From assembly GCF_001029105.3 (NCBI RefSeq), contig NZ_CP011808.2, forward strand, positions 310,001-374,000: a stretch of DNA of 64,000 nucleotides. The letters run 5' to 3'. Position numbers and translations under genes: made by a program. Source of the DNA: Pandoraea faecigallinarum. Lineage in GTDB: Bacteria > Pseudomonadota > Gammaproteobacteria > Burkholderiales > Burkholderiaceae. A model generated the notes under the pieces. That model was not told the origin of the DNA. It saw only the letters and a program-made list of their open reading frames with translations, and did no database searches. Shown in pieces: positions 44,515 to 53,517 of the stretch (positions within the stretch are counted from its first letter, which is position 1; every line of letters starts with the position of its first letter).

Positions 44515-44835
44515 ATGAAAGATGGGAAACTGCCCAAGCGGCAGTACACAGAGGAATTCAAGGCTGAAGCCGTCAGGCTTGCGGCGTCGGTGGGCGGGCT
44601 CGAGGCCGCACGGCGCCTTGGTGTGCCGGTGGCCACGGTGGGCAACTGGTCAAGGCGCGGCGTTGCTTCGTCCGGCCCGGGCGGTGGGCCAGCCCCTGGA
44701 GAGGCGCCGGCCCGTCGCCCCGTCAGTGAGCTGGAGGCGGAGAACAGTCGCCTTCGTAGGGAATTGGCCGAAGCGAAGCTGGATGTAGAAATCCTGCGAA
44801 AAGCGACGGCGTACTTCGCCAAAGTGTCGCGATGA
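44515..44835 (+). CDS. IS3-family OrfA
   Basis: The 106-residue protein begins MKDGKLPKRQYTEEFKAEAV and contains the helix-turn-helix GLEAARRLGVPVATVGNWSR, a Gly/Pro linker and a leucine zipper (LEAENSRLRRELAEAKLDVE). It overlaps orfB at GTGTCGCGATGAAG, so OrfB may be made both by frameshift fusion and by coupled initiation. It is intact. Confidence 0.92.
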   Translation: MKDGKLPKRQYTEEFKAEAVRLAASVGGLEAARRLGVPVATVGNWSRRGVASSGPGGGPAPGEAPARRPVSELEAENSRLRRELAEAKLDVEILRKATAYFAKVSR

Positions 44836-45695
44836 AGTACGCCTGGATCGACAAACATCGCGACCAGTACCCTGTCAACCGCTTGTGCCGCGTGTTGGGC
44901 GTATCGCGAAGCGGCTATTGCCAGTGGCGTGTGCGTCCACCGAGCTCCCGGGCGTTGGCCAATCAGGCCCTGGATGCCGAGGTGGCCGCCATCGACCAGG
45001 CCAGCCGCCGTAGCTACGGCCGGCCTCGAATCGTCCAGAGACTGCGCCAGCAGGGCCAGATGGTTGGCGCCGAGCGGGTTCGCAAGCGCCTACGGCGCCA
45101 AGGGCTGAGGCCGGTGTACAGAAGGCCGTTCGTGGTGAGCACCGACTCGGCACATCCTCTGCCGGTGGCCGCGAACCTCCTGGATCGGCGCTTCGATGGC
45201 TGGCAGCCCGATCAGGCCTGGGTGGCCGACATCACGTACGTGCCCACGGGCGAGGGCTGGTTGTACCTTGCGGCAGTGATGGACTTGGCTGGCCGGCGGA
45301 TCGTGGGCTGGTCAATGTCCGAAGCGATAGATGCGAGCTTGGTGTGCGCCGCTCTGAAATCGGCATGGTGGCAACGCAAGCCGGACAAGGGCCTGCTTGT
45401 GCATACCGATCGCGGGTCGCAATATGCCAGTGGGCGCTACCGAGCGCTGGCTGGCGACCTGGACATCACGATGTCCATGAGCAGGAGAGCCAACGCTTGG
45501 GACAACGCGCCGATGGAGAGCTTCTTCAAGACGCTGAAGGTCGAGCGCATCTACCAGGTACGCTACGAAACGCGGGCGCAGGCCAGGCTCGATATCGTGG
45601 ACTGGATCGAGGGTTGGGACAACCGCCAGCGCCTGCACTCGGCCAACGGCTTGCTTGCCCCTGTGGCGTGGGAGAATGCCTGCTTGGCTGCATGA
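44832..45695 (+). CDS. IS3-family transposase OrfB
   Basis: The 287-residue protein has the HTH_21 segment (RSYGRPRIVQRLRQQG) and the integrase core with D in WVADITYVPTGEGW, D in LLVHTDRGSQYASG and E in NAPMESFFKTLKVE. It ends ENACLAA close to the right IS end. It is intact; fragments of the same end occur at 25885-25943. Confidence 0.95.
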   Translation: MKYAWIDKHRDQYPVNRLCRVLGVSRSGYCQWRVRPPSSRALANQALDAEVAAIDQASRRSYGRPRIVQRLRQQGQMVGAERVRKRLRRQGLRPVYRRPFVVSTDSAHPLPVAANLLDRRFDGWQPDQAWVADITYVPTGEGWLYLAAVMDLAGRRIVGWSMSEAIDASLVCAALKSAWWQRKPDKGLLVHTDRGSQYASGRYRALAGDLDITMSMSRRANAWDNAPMESFFKTLKVERIYQVRYETRAQARLDIVDWIEGWDNRQRLHSANGLLAPVAWENACLAA

Positions 45696-45725
45696 CTTGA
45701 TGTACGTGGAAACGAGACAGGGTCA

Positions 45726-46310
45726 AAGGTGTTGCCTCGACCCATTGAACCTACCGTCGCTTTTGAGAGGATTTCCACATCGAGTTTCGCACTGGCTAAT
45801 TTGAAAGAGACTGGATTTGACCTGACCGACAGTGTCCGATAGTTCTGCGCTCGGGTTCGTTAACCACTTTTCCGTGCAGACTGTTTCTCGCCGTTCAAAA
45901 CCGGCCCAGGGTCGTCAGGATAGGACAACTCGAGCACCACACCGGACGGCAACACTTCGCACATTGTCCGTCAGGTCAAGTACCGGCTGATACAGCTAAT
46001 TCCTTGCGTAGCCGACTGACTTCCGCCTCCAGCTCCGATACGCCGGGCTTGGCGCGGCTCACAGAGGCTGCCGCGCCTGGCGTGGCCGCCCCGCCTTCGC
46101 GCTGCTTGCGCGCCCAGTTTCCGAGGGTCGCCATCGGCACCCCCAAACGGCGTGCCGCCTCATTGTGTCCCACCGAATTTGCCAGTCTTGCCGCCTCCAC
46201 CCGGAACTCATCCGTGTAGCGACGATTCGGTACCCCTTTTTCGCCCATACCCACCTCCGTTCAACAGATTATCCAACTTCTCTGCTGTACATCGTTTCGA
46301 GGCAAGGTCA
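45726..46310 (-). pseudogene. IS3 orfA fragment carrying an IS30 relic and a 193-bp insertion
   Basis: OrfA starts at 46248 (MGEKGVPNRRYTDEFRVEAA). It is interrupted by the 193-bp element at 45802-45994, resumes as LASAKLDVEILSKA and is cut at 45754 by 29 bases of an IS30 end (45726-45754). The outer IS3 end GGCAAGGTCA is at 46310. OrfB is absent. The related copy at 54081 shows the uninterrupted orfA sequence at the 193-bp insertion point. Confidence 0.9.
45802..45994. mobile_element. 193-bp non-autonomous element, copy A
   Basis: The element begins TGAAAGAGACTGG and ends CGGCTGATACA. Its 38-base ends are imperfect inverted repeats sharing TTGACCTGAC-GACA-TGT. The 7-bp direct repeat GCTAATT flanks it (45795-45801 and 45995-46001). 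The empty site is seen in the homologous IS3 orfA at 54320-54350. It encodes no transposase; a 34-codon frame (MCEVLPSGVVLELSYPDDPG onward) lies on the minus strand at 45964-45860. Copy B at 52040-52232 differs at about four positions. Confidence 0.88.
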
Positions 46311-46316
46311 AGCCTA

Positions 46317-47142
46317 GGGTCTGTTTACATTTGTTGAAACGTGTTTACATCTCGTCTTTTGCGCGAGCGAGACAAGATGATTCGAACGTTGTTGAGCGAC
46401 GAGGTATGGGCGCGAATCAAATCGGTATTGCCGGGCAAGGAAGGCGATCCTGGGCGAACGGCGGTCGACAACCGCTGGTTTGTCGAAGCCGTCCTGTGGA
46501 TCGGCCGAACCGGCTGCCCGTGGCGTGATTTGCCCAAGGCCTTCGGGCGGTGGCACACGGTGTACATGCGCTTCTCGCGCTGGCGGCGCAATGGTGTCTG
46601 GGAGCGCGTGGTGCACGCCCTAGCCGACGAAACGGAAATCAGATGTGTGCTGATCGACTCAACCATTGTGCGTGCGCACCAACATTCAGCCGGTGCTCGA
46701 AAAAAAGCGGCCCGCAAGCACTCGGCCGCTCCCGCGGAGGACTGAGAACCAAGCTGCACCTGGCCGTCGATGAAGCCGGACGTCCTCTGCGAATGATCGT
46801 TACCGAGGGACAAGTTTCCGATATTTCGCGCGCGAATGAAATGGTTGAGCACTTGCGCACCGGTGCAGTCATCGCTGACAAGGGTTACGACTCGGATGCC
46901 TTCGTCAACACTATCCGGGCTACCCGTGCGAAGGCCGTTATCCCGCCGCACTCGAATAGAAAGGCCAAGCGTCGGTACAGCCGAAAGCTGTACCGAACTC
47001 GCAACATCGTCGAACGATTTTTCGGTCGTATCAAACATTTTCGTCGTGTCGCCACTCGCTATGACAAGCTCGCACAGAACTATCTCGCCTTCGCTTCCCT
47101 TGCCTGCGCGTTCGGGCCGCTGGTGAGAATGTGAACAGAACC
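46317..47142 (+). mobile_element. IS5-family element (IS427-like), copy 2
   Basis: Same ends and length (826 bp) as the copy at 5202-6027, flanked by TA (46315-46316 and 47143-47144). The few base differences show it is a separate copy. It sits between an IS3 end and an IS6 remnant. Confidence 0.94.
46377..47134 (+). CDS. IS5-family (IS427-like) transposase, programmed frameshift
   Basis: The first frame runs from the ATG at 46377 to 46745, and the second frame continues to 47134 after a seven-A slippery run at 46700-46706. The catalytic Asp, Asp and Glu lie in LIDSTIVRAHQH, IADKGYDSDAF and NIVERFFGRIKHFR. Small differences from copy 1 include AHSNRKAKRR-type changes near the C-terminus (PPHSNRKAKRRYSRKL). 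No stop is added, so it appears intact. Confidence 0.9.
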
Positions 47143-47144
47143 TA

Positions 47145-47560
47145 AATTGACAACGCCGCAGCGGGAGTGACGCCTACGATAACGCCGTGGCGGAAACGAT
47201 CCACGGCGCGTCCACGGCGGAAGTGCTCCCTCCCATTGGCCCGGGGCGTCATCGGCGGGCCGGTGGAACCGGCAATCCTCGAATGGGGGAGACGGGGTCA
47301 ACGATCGTCGGCCGAGGTGGTCAACTTGCCGCGATGCGAGGACGCCCATGCATGCGTCTACCGGGGCGCAAAAAGCAGGAGAGGGCATTGGAGTCACGTT
47401 GGCGCATGCACGCCATGCAGCAAAGCGCACCACGAGCGGCTGGCGATAAAGGCCTGCGCGCCCCGCATGGCGTTGGCGTGCGAAGTGCTGTCGGATCGGC
47501 CCGAAGCATGACCGGGCGGCCGGCGTGCGCGCAAGCTTGCGAATCCGGGCAATCATGACG
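47145..47560 (-). pseudogene. IS6-family transposase, C-terminal remnant
   Basis: The frame CFGPIRQHFARQRHAGRAGL, then YRQPLVVRFAAWRACANVT corresponds to FGPIRQHFALKRHLLRATL, then YRNQLAVCFAAWREFTHVT of the IS6 at 20598. The end GGCGTTGTCAATT lies at 47145-47157, where the IS5 copy 2 is inserted. The upstream part is lost at about 47560. Confidence 0.8.
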
Positions 47561-47816
47561 TTCGCGCCCTGGTGAATTGAGCGCCGCGCAAACGGCGGGC
47601 GTTCAGGGTCGGAGTCCGGCGGAGGGTGATCACGTTCGCCGAACTACGTAATCAACGAAATCAGCGAAAACAGGGTTGCAAAATCTGTCCAAAAACCGCA
47701 TTCTTGAGGCCCTTTAAAAGCGCATTTCGGCGGCATGATGAGAGGACTCATGATGCCAATCATCCGCGGCCCGGCCACGCCGCTCCGAGATACGCAGTCA
47801 CACGCCGCAACCGATC

Positions 47817-49700
47817 ATGAGAGTGAGTCGCCCTTGGCTGCCCACGGGATCTTTGGACCGGGCACTAAATCATCAAGTCTCATTTGACGAATTAAGCCAC
47901 GCCAGCGTTTGTGAGGGAATAGATCGCCACTTTTTTTCCTCGCTCGGCGCTACGGCTGCCCCGATCCGGCTGCGCGTGAATGAGGTGTGGGCGGACGCGG
48001 CGCACGGCGCCGTCGCGCTTAACGCGCCGCCCCGCACCGGCAGCGAACTTCTCGAGCAGGTCAGCGCGACAATTAGCGCAGCCTTCGTGGGCGCGGACGT
48101 GCCGGGAAACATCGCCCACGTACAGGCTTTTGTGATCGCGAGCCAGCTGGCATGCGAGGAGTTCTTGAATGTGGACCGCCTATTGAGCCTGCCAAATGTC
48201 GAGCAAATTGCGTATCAGCAAGTCCTTGACGTCAGCGTCCGGGGCACCGAGGTTTGCTTTCACAAGACGACGACCTACAAGGCGAAGGGGAGTGAGACAC
48301 TGGCGCAGGTCGTCGACCTGGGGATGAAGATATGGACCGAGCGCAGTTACCTTGGTTTTGGCGACAGTTGGCGGCTCCACGCCCAGGTGACCAATGCGGC
48401 GGTGCGTCTGAGCGGCGCACTTGAGCGCGACGTTCTGCTTGGCGCCGACGAGACGCTCACCCCCGCGGGGCGGCATTTCAAGGTGCCGATGGCGCCGAAC
48501 GGTTTCTGGGGATGTATTACACAGGTATTTTCGCGGCTCGCCGGCCTGCTTGGCAAGCGGGGCATTGAGGTGGTCGTGGGCAATGCGGAAAATCTAGCCA
48601 GTGTGAAAGCCGTTACGCGCCCAGGGCAGCTCGAACTGAATTACCTGGATGAGGATTTCGATCGATCGGCCTTACTCGTGTGCGCAGAGCAAGACTACGG
48701 CTGGTGGAACAATGGCGTGGCGGAATATCGAAGCGTTGGCGGTCAGGTCATGCGCGGCAATTATCTCCTGGACGACGAGTTACAATTTAAAGCCTATATG
48801 GCGAACGGGGAGGCGAAAGCCGATCGGCAGGCCGGCCTTTTGCTAGCGTCGAAAAAACTGACCGTGGGGGATGATCTTCGTGCCGGGGGCCGCTTTGCGC
48901 TTGCGTCGCATACCAATCGCTATGCCGACGAGTACCTCACTCGGACCGTTCTCGCTGCCCAATCGACGGCGACGCTGTTCAAAGACCTCGTAGACGCGCT
49001 CGGGGGCGATCTGTTTCGGTACAGCATGACGAGCCATGATTTCATCACGCTGGACGCGGAGAACATCATGTCGCGACATGACGCGGAGTTGCTCGAGTAT
49101 GCCCGGGGGTTAAGCCGCCTGGAGCGCGCGCAAACGGCCGAGGGATCGGCGATGGCGGCCGAGCTGGCGGAATTAAGGCGGCGCGTTGACGCGTTGGCGC
49201 GTGCGCACGACCTATCGGGGCTGAGTGAGCCCGAGCAGATAACGCAGGTGAAAAAACGCTTGGTCGTGGCGGTCATCGATCGGATTTCGGAGGCGTTTCC
49301 CGGTGATCCGGGGGGGGCCTTTCAAGTGCTCACAACGCTCGCCTATGCAGAGAAAGCCTCGCACGTCGTCATTCAGGGCGACGGTGGTCCTCAGTTTTTG
49401 AACGGACGCGATGAGACGCGCCAAATCTCCATCTTCATCAAAAGCCCCGCAGGGGCGAATTTTGCAGGTAAGGCTTTTATCAAGTTTTACTCGTCGGTAA
49501 AAACGCTCGGTGAGCGCGGCGCAGTTCGATTCGGCCGCACGACCTTGGCAAAGGACAGGTTTAACGAAGCGAAGATGTCCTCCGGTTCGCTTTGGTGCGT
49601 GGACGACAACGATGAGCCCATCTTGGTGAATGCCTGGTACAACGCAACATTCGTGCTTAACGTTCCGGCAACGCCACCGCTTAGCCCGTGGCCAGTGTGA
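47817..49700 (+). CDS. Large family-B protein with one C-terminal module
   Basis: The open frame from the ATG at 47817 has 627 residues. Residues 35-260 match the N-terminal domain at 26253-29369: DRHFFSSLGA, then VIASQLACEEFLNVDRLL, then VCFHKTTTYKAKG, then GLLGKRGIEVVVG. Residues about 355-617 are one copy of the C-terminal module (FITLDAENIMSRHDAELLEY, then KRLVVAVIDRISEAFPGD, then VVIQGDGGPQFLNG). The ATG at 47817 has a poor ribosome site. An ATG pair at 47750, after GAGAGG, opens a different frame (MMPIIRGPATPLRDTQSHAA) resembling the start of the paralog (MLKPTVGPTPRG), so the true N-terminus has probably been lost by a frameshift near 47820-47880. No signal peptide, membrane segment or known enzyme motif is seen. 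Confidence 0.68.
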   Translation: MRVSRPWLPTGSLDRALNHQVSFDELSHASVCEGIDRHFFSSLGATAAPIRLRVNEVWADAAHGAVALNAPPRTGSELLEQVSATISAAFVGADVPGNIAHVQAFVIASQLACEEFLNVDRLLSLPNVEQIAYQQVLDVSVRGTEVCFHKTTTYKAKGSETLAQVVDLGMKIWTERSYLGFGDSWRLHAQVTNAAVRLSGALERDVLLGADETLTPAGRHFKVPMAPNGFWGCITQVFSRLAGLLGKRGIEVVVGNAENLASVKAVTRPGQLELNYLDEDFDRSALLVCAEQDYGWWNNGVAEYRSVGGQVMRGNYLLDDELQFKAYMANGEAKADRQAGLLLASKKLTVGDDLRAGGRFALASHTNRYADEYLTRTVLAAQSTATLFKDLVDALGGDLFRYSMTSHDFITLDAENIMSRHDAELLEYARGLSRLERAQTAEGSAMAAELAELRRRVDALARAHDLSGLSEPEQITQVKKRLVVAVIDRISEAFPGDPGGAFQVLTTLAYAEKASHVVIQGDGGPQFLNGRDETRQISIFIKSPAGANFAGKAFIKFYSSVKTLGERGAVRFGRTTLAKDRFNEAKMSSGSLWCVDDNDEPILVNAWYNATFVLNVPATPPLSPWPV

Positions 49701-49732
49701 CGCAGTATGTCGTCCCGCGATGGTCGCCATTG

Positions 49733-49998
49733 TCACGCCCCTGCGGCCGGCTGAGGCCGGTCGGAGAAAATGGAAGCCAACGTTTCGTAAAATCGAGAAA
49801 CGGAGGCATGGGTGAATCGAATTCCAAGAGCGGTCTATACGAAGGAGCTTCGCGACGAAGCGGTCAAGTTGGCGTTGGCCGAAGGTGTGGGGGTATCGGA
49901 AGCTTCCCGGCGCTTGTCGATCCCAATCAAGACGCTGGCAAACTGGATGCGCGCGGCGAAGGCCGGTAAGCTGAAAGATGTCGGCCGGCACCAGAGGC
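49733..49998 (+). pseudogene. IS3-family orfA, N-terminal fragment
   Basis: The frame MNRIPRAVYTKELRDEAVKL (start at 49812), then EASRRLSIPIKTLANWMRAA and KLKDVGRHQR, is the first half of an IS3-type OrfA. It ends where the IS6 element begins at 49999. No orfB remains. Confidence 0.85.
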
Positions 49999-50222
49999 GG
50001 TATTGTCAGGTTGTTTGGTTGACGATGCGCCAATAGGGAGTTGCAGAAAACGATGCTCGTTATGCCGCCATACGGGCGGAGCAAGCCCATTGCCAGGCGG
50101 CGAAGGCCTGGGTGTGTACCGCGCGTTTATGCTCGGCATTGCGGTGATAGCGGCACGCCATGAATAGGTTCGAAACCTGACCGTGGATCGAGGTGAAGCG
50201 CTGCAATTGGCGTGCTGACTTA

Positions 50223-51127
50223 GAAGCTCTAACAAAATGATTTCCTGAGATGGCGCCAGCAGATGATGCAACCAGCCATTTTCAGGAAGGCTTCGTGAAT
50301 GATTGCGAGGCGCTCGAAGCGAACTCGCAATCGCTTGAAGTTGTGCAGCCACGCGATCGTTCGCTCGACAACCCAACGCGTCTTGCCAAGACCGCTGCCG
50401 TGAGGCTCGCCGCGGCGAGCAATCTCGGTGGCGATGCCGACGGCGTGCAGGGGCTTGCGGTACTTGTCGTGGTCGTAGCCGCGATCACCCTGAACGATGT
50501 GCGGTTTAGACAAGGGGGCGACCGCGCTTGCCTCGAATCGGAGGAATCGCCTCGATCAGTGGCAGCAGTTGGGTAATGTCGTTGCGGTTGGCGCCCGTGA
50601 GTATCAGCGACAGTGGAATGCCTTGGGCGTCGGTCAGGACGTGGTGCTTTGAACCTGGTCGCGCGCGATCTGTGGGGTTAGGTCCTGTTTTTGACCCGAC
50701 CCCACTGCCCGGGTAGAAGAGGAATCGACGACTACACGAGACCAGTCGATGCGATCGGCCGCACGGAGCTTGGCCAGAAGTACCTCGTGCAGACGATCCC
50801 AGACGCCAGCCTTCTGCCAGGCATGTAGCCGTCGCCAGCAACTCATGCCTGAGCCGCAGCCCATTTCCTGCGGCAGCATTTCCCAAGGGATGCCGGATTG
50901 CAGAACGAACAGGATGCCCGTGAGCACGGCACGATCGTCCAGCGGCTTGCGCCCGGGATAGCGGGCGCGCCGAGGCTTCGGTGGCGGCAGCAGTGGCTGG
51001 ATGATTGCCCACAGTTCGTCGTCGAGTATTGGTTTGGCCATGTCCTTTGCGCAGCGATGACTGCGCAAAGGTTAACAAAAATCACTTTGAGTTAACAGCC
51101 CCCGTAAACTCATTTTGTTAGAGATTC
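50223..51127 (-). mobile_element. IS5-family element (IS427-like, second type), copy 2
   Basis: Ends and TTA duplication (50220-50222 and 51128-51130) are as in the copy at 36530-37433. It is one base longer because a run of four G has become five near 50514-50518. Confidence 0.93.
50229..51041 (-). pseudogene. IS5-family transposase with a frameshift in its second frame
   Basis: The first frame (MAKPILDDELWAIIQPLLPP, ATG at 51041) has the Trp that is a stop in copy 1 and is open through GMSCWRRLHAWQKAGVWDRL. The second frame breaks at KRGRPL because of the extra G near 50515; SKPHIVQGDRGYDHDKYRKP follows in another frame to 50229. The two copies therefore carry different inactivating changes. 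Confidence 0.88.
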
Positions 51128-51745
51128 TTAAAGCGGCGCATCACCTTCTCCCGCACCCGCGTAGGCTGATGCGAATTCTCCGCACGGTTGTTCAACCCTT
51201 TATGCTGGCGGTGTTCGGCGCTTAGCCCGAGCTCGTGGTGGGCCGCCGCATAGCTGCGCAGTTTGTCTGTGACGATCACGCGCGCACCGCCATGGCGCTT
51301 GAGCAGGCGGCGCATGAGCCGTTTGGCGGCGGCCGTGTCGCGACGGCTTTGCACCAGCACCTCAAGCAATGCGCCGTGTTCGTCGACCGCCCGCCACAGC
51401 CAGTGCTTTTTGCCGGGGATCGTCACGACCACTTCGTCAAGATGCCACTTTTCGCCGCGCCCCGCGGACCTCGCTCGAATACGCCCCGCGATGGCCAGAC
51501 CGAACTTCGTCGCCCAGCACCGTACCGTTTCGTACGTGAGTTCGATCCCGTGGGCGGCCAGCATCTCCTCAACCATGCGCAGGCTCGGCGGGAATCGGTA
51601 ATATAGCCACACTGCGTAGCTGATGACGTCGGGCGGAAAACGGTAGCCTATGAATGAGATCACGACCTCGCTCGAGCGCGCGGGGCTGACTGAGGTTTTT
51701 TTCATGTCGCATTCTATCCTCCATCGCTAACAACCTGACAATACC

Positions 51746-52745
51746 GTGGGCACTGATCGAACCTTTGCTGCCGACGCCAACACCGCGACGCCAGAAATAT
51801 CCAGGGCGGCTACCGGTTTCAAACCGAGCTGCACTGAACGGCATCCTGTTCGTGTTCAAGACCGGGATACGCTGGTGCGACCTGTCGACCAAGTTGGGAT
51901 TCGGTTCGGGGCCAACCTGCTGGAGGCGCTTGTGCGACTGGCAGAAAGCCGGCGTATGGATCAGGTTGCACCAGCTACTGCTGGACAAGTTACGCGAGGC
52001 GGGCGAGCTCGATTTCTCACGAGCAGCCGTCGATTCATCTGAAAGAGACTGGATTTGACCTGACCGACAGTGTCCGATAGTTCTGCGCTCAGGCTCGTTA
52101 ACCACTTTTCCGTGCAGACTGTTTCTCGCCGTTCAAAACCGGCCCGGGGTCGTCGGGATAGGACAACTCGAGCACCACACCGGACGGCAACACTTCGCAC
52201 ATTGTCCGTCAGGTCAAGTACCGGCTGATACAATTCATCGTCGGTGCGAGCCGTTGGGGCGGGCGAAAAACGGACCCGAACCCCACGGATCGCTCGCGAC
52301 CAGGTTCCAAGCATCACATCCTCGTCGATGCAAATGGCATCCCCGTCAGGGCAATCCTGACCGGCGCGAACCGCAACGACGTCACCCAGTTGCTGCCGCT
52401 CGTCGACGCGATCCCACCCATTCGCGGCGTGCGCGGCCAACCGCTTCTGAAGCCCAAAGTCATCTACGCAGACCGTGGCTACGATTCCGGGCCGCATCGT
52501 CAGCGGCTTCGCGAGCGCGGCATCAAACCGGTGATCGCCAGGCGCCGGACAGAACACGGCAGTGGCTTGGGCAAATTCCGCTGGGTTGTCGAACGTACTC
52601 ATGCGTGGCTTCACAACTCTCGCCGTCTTCGCATTCGCTTCGAACGTCGGGCTGACATTCACGAGGCATTCCTCAAACTCGGCTGTTCTCTCGTCTGCTG
52701 GAACATCTTCCGGCGCGCTGAGCCGTCTTTTTGAAACAGTCTCTT
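51746..52745 (+). pseudogene. IS5-family element (IS427-like) truncated and carrying the 193-bp insertion
   Basis: The first frame begins without its start (WALIEPLLPTPTPRRQKYPG) at the IS6 end and runs to SRAAVDSS at about 52036, where the 193-bp element is inserted. The second frame continues (GGRKTDPNPTDRSRPGSKHH, then VIYADRGYDSGPHRQRLRER, then RWVVERTHAWLHNSRRLRIR) to 52734. The right IS end AAACAGTCTCTTA is near 52733-52745. The catalytic Asp of VDSS is split by the insertion. Confidence 0.88.
52040..52232. mobile_element. 193-bp non-autonomous element, copy B
   Basis: Same ends and length as copy A at 45802-45994, flanked by the 7-bp direct repeat ATTCATC (52033-52039 and 52233-52239). 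It interrupts an IS5 transposase gene. About four substitutions separate the copies (for example GCTCAGGCTCG against GCTCGGGTTCG). Confidence 0.88.
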
Positions 52746-52898
52746 AACGAGCACTGGTTCACGACGCTCGCGCACGCTCGGGCTGTCATCGCGGCATGGC
52801 GTCAGGACTATAACGAGCAAAGGCCACACAGCGCACTGAACTACCTTGCGCCGTCAGAGTTTGGGGTTCCACGCCGGAACCCCGGAAGATTTCGTTAG
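52745..52898 (+). pseudogene. IS407-type orfB, C-terminal remnant
   Basis: The frame LNEHWFTTLAHARAVIAAWR, then YNEQRPHSALNYLAPSEFGV and a TAG near 52897 is the C-terminus of an IS407-type OrfB. It directly follows the IS5 end. Confidence 0.85.
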
Positions 52899-53206
52899 TG
52901 CGCTGGATGCATCGGCTGTGCCACCAGGCGCACGCCCAAGGCAGCGCAAACGCGGCTGATCGTCTCGAAGCGCGGTTCGCTGCCGGGCCGAAGCGCTTTG
53001 TACAGCGCTTCGCGCGCGATGCCAGAATCCTTCGCCACCTGCGACATCCCTCGTGCACGGGCAATGTCACCGATAGCAGCGGCCAGCAATGCCGGATCGT
53101 TCTCTTCAAGAACGGTTGTCAGGTACGCCGCCACTTCCTCTTCGCTGTTCAGATATTCGGCCGCATCGAACTCGGAGAGTTCGGAAACCTTAATTCTCTT
53201 GGTCAT
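52895..53206 (-). CDS. HigA-like antitoxin of a type II toxin-antitoxin pair
   Basis: The ATG at 53206 follows GGAGG by seven bases and gives 103 residues. The N-terminal half (FDAAEYLNSEEEVAAYLTTV) is the toxin-contacting part of this antidote family. The C-terminal half is an XRE helix-turn-helix (ARARGMSQVAKDSGIAREAL, then YKALRPGSEPRFETISRV). It neutralises the toxin encoded just upstream and probably represses the pair. A second ATG six bases upstream is possible. It appears intact. Confidence 0.9.
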   Translation of the reverse strand: MTKRIKVSELSEFDAAEYLNSEEEVAAYLTTVLEENDPALLAAAIGDIARARGMSQVAKDSGIAREALYKALRPGSEPRFETISRVCAALGVRLVAQPMHPAH

Positions 53207-53208
53207 AA

Positions 53209-53508
53209 TCAATCCTCCAGGGATTTCGCCAACGCAATGGCTCGCCGAATGTCGGCCTGCTGGGTGGACTTGTCACCGCCTCCCAGCATCACGATCACCA
53301 GCTCGCCGCGCTGAACGTAGTACAAGCGCCAGCCTGGCCCGAAATGTTCGCGCATCTCGAACACGCCTTCGCCTACAGGCGCCACGTCGCCCAAGTTGCC
53401 AAGCTGGGCCTTGCGCAGCCGCTTAACGAGGCGCTGCCGTGTCAGGCCGTTCTTCAGGCCTTGGAGCCAATCGGAGAACTCGCCGAGTTGTTTCACCGTA
53501 TAGGTCAT
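53209..53508 (-). CDS. RelE/HigB-like toxin of a type II toxin-antitoxin pair
   Basis: The 99-residue protein has the RelE-superfamily addiction-killer pattern: FSDWLQGLKNGLTRQRLVKR, then GVFEMREHFGPGWRLYYVQR, then LVIVMLGGGDKSTQQADIRR. Members are ribosome-dependent mRNA interferases. It is the first gene of the pair and ends two bases before the antitoxin start. A palindrome at 53518-53533 lies upstream. It appears intact. Confidence 0.9.
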   Translation of the reverse strand: MTYTVKQLGEFSDWLQGLKNGLTRQRLVKRLRKAQLGNLGDVAPVGEGVFEMREHFGPGWRLYYVQRGELVIVMLGGGDKSTQQADIRRAIALAKSLED

Positions 53509-53517
53509 AAATCAACT

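Larger units (their letters stand above)
44452..45725 (+). mobile_element. IS3-family element
   Basis: The inverted ends TGACCCTGCCTCGATTTCAC at 44452 and TGACCCTGTCTCGTTTCCAC (complement, ending at 45725) bound 1274 bp with overlapping orfA and orfB. No target duplication is visible, and its right end cuts into an IS30 relic at 45726. Confidence 0.9.
50060..51705 (-). pseudogene. IS6-family transposase split by an IS5
   Basis: The N-terminal part from 51705 (MKKTSVSPARSSEVVISFIG) contains the DDE residues in WHLDEVVVTIPGKKHW, VIVTDKLRSYAAAHHE and NNRAENSHQPTRVRE, and reaches VMRRFK at 51131. The C-terminal part (SARQLQRFTSIHGQVSNLFM, then RAVHTQAFAAWQWACSARMA) resumes below 50223 and stops at 50060. 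Only the IS5 insertion breaks it. Confidence 0.9.
49999..51745 (-). mobile_element. IS6-family element, second type, split by an IS5
   Basis: The ends GGTATTGTCAGGTTGTT at 49999 and, inverted, ending at 51745 bound an 839-bp IS6 once the IS5 at 50223-51127 and one TTA are removed. No 8-bp direct repeat flanks it. Confidence 0.85.

Noticed and set aside
47817..49700. Reading the poor start at 47817 as proof of a pseudogene
   Set aside because: The long frame of more than 600 codons is uninterrupted and well conserved with its paralog, so it is kept as a CDS with a note on the probable N-terminal frameshift.
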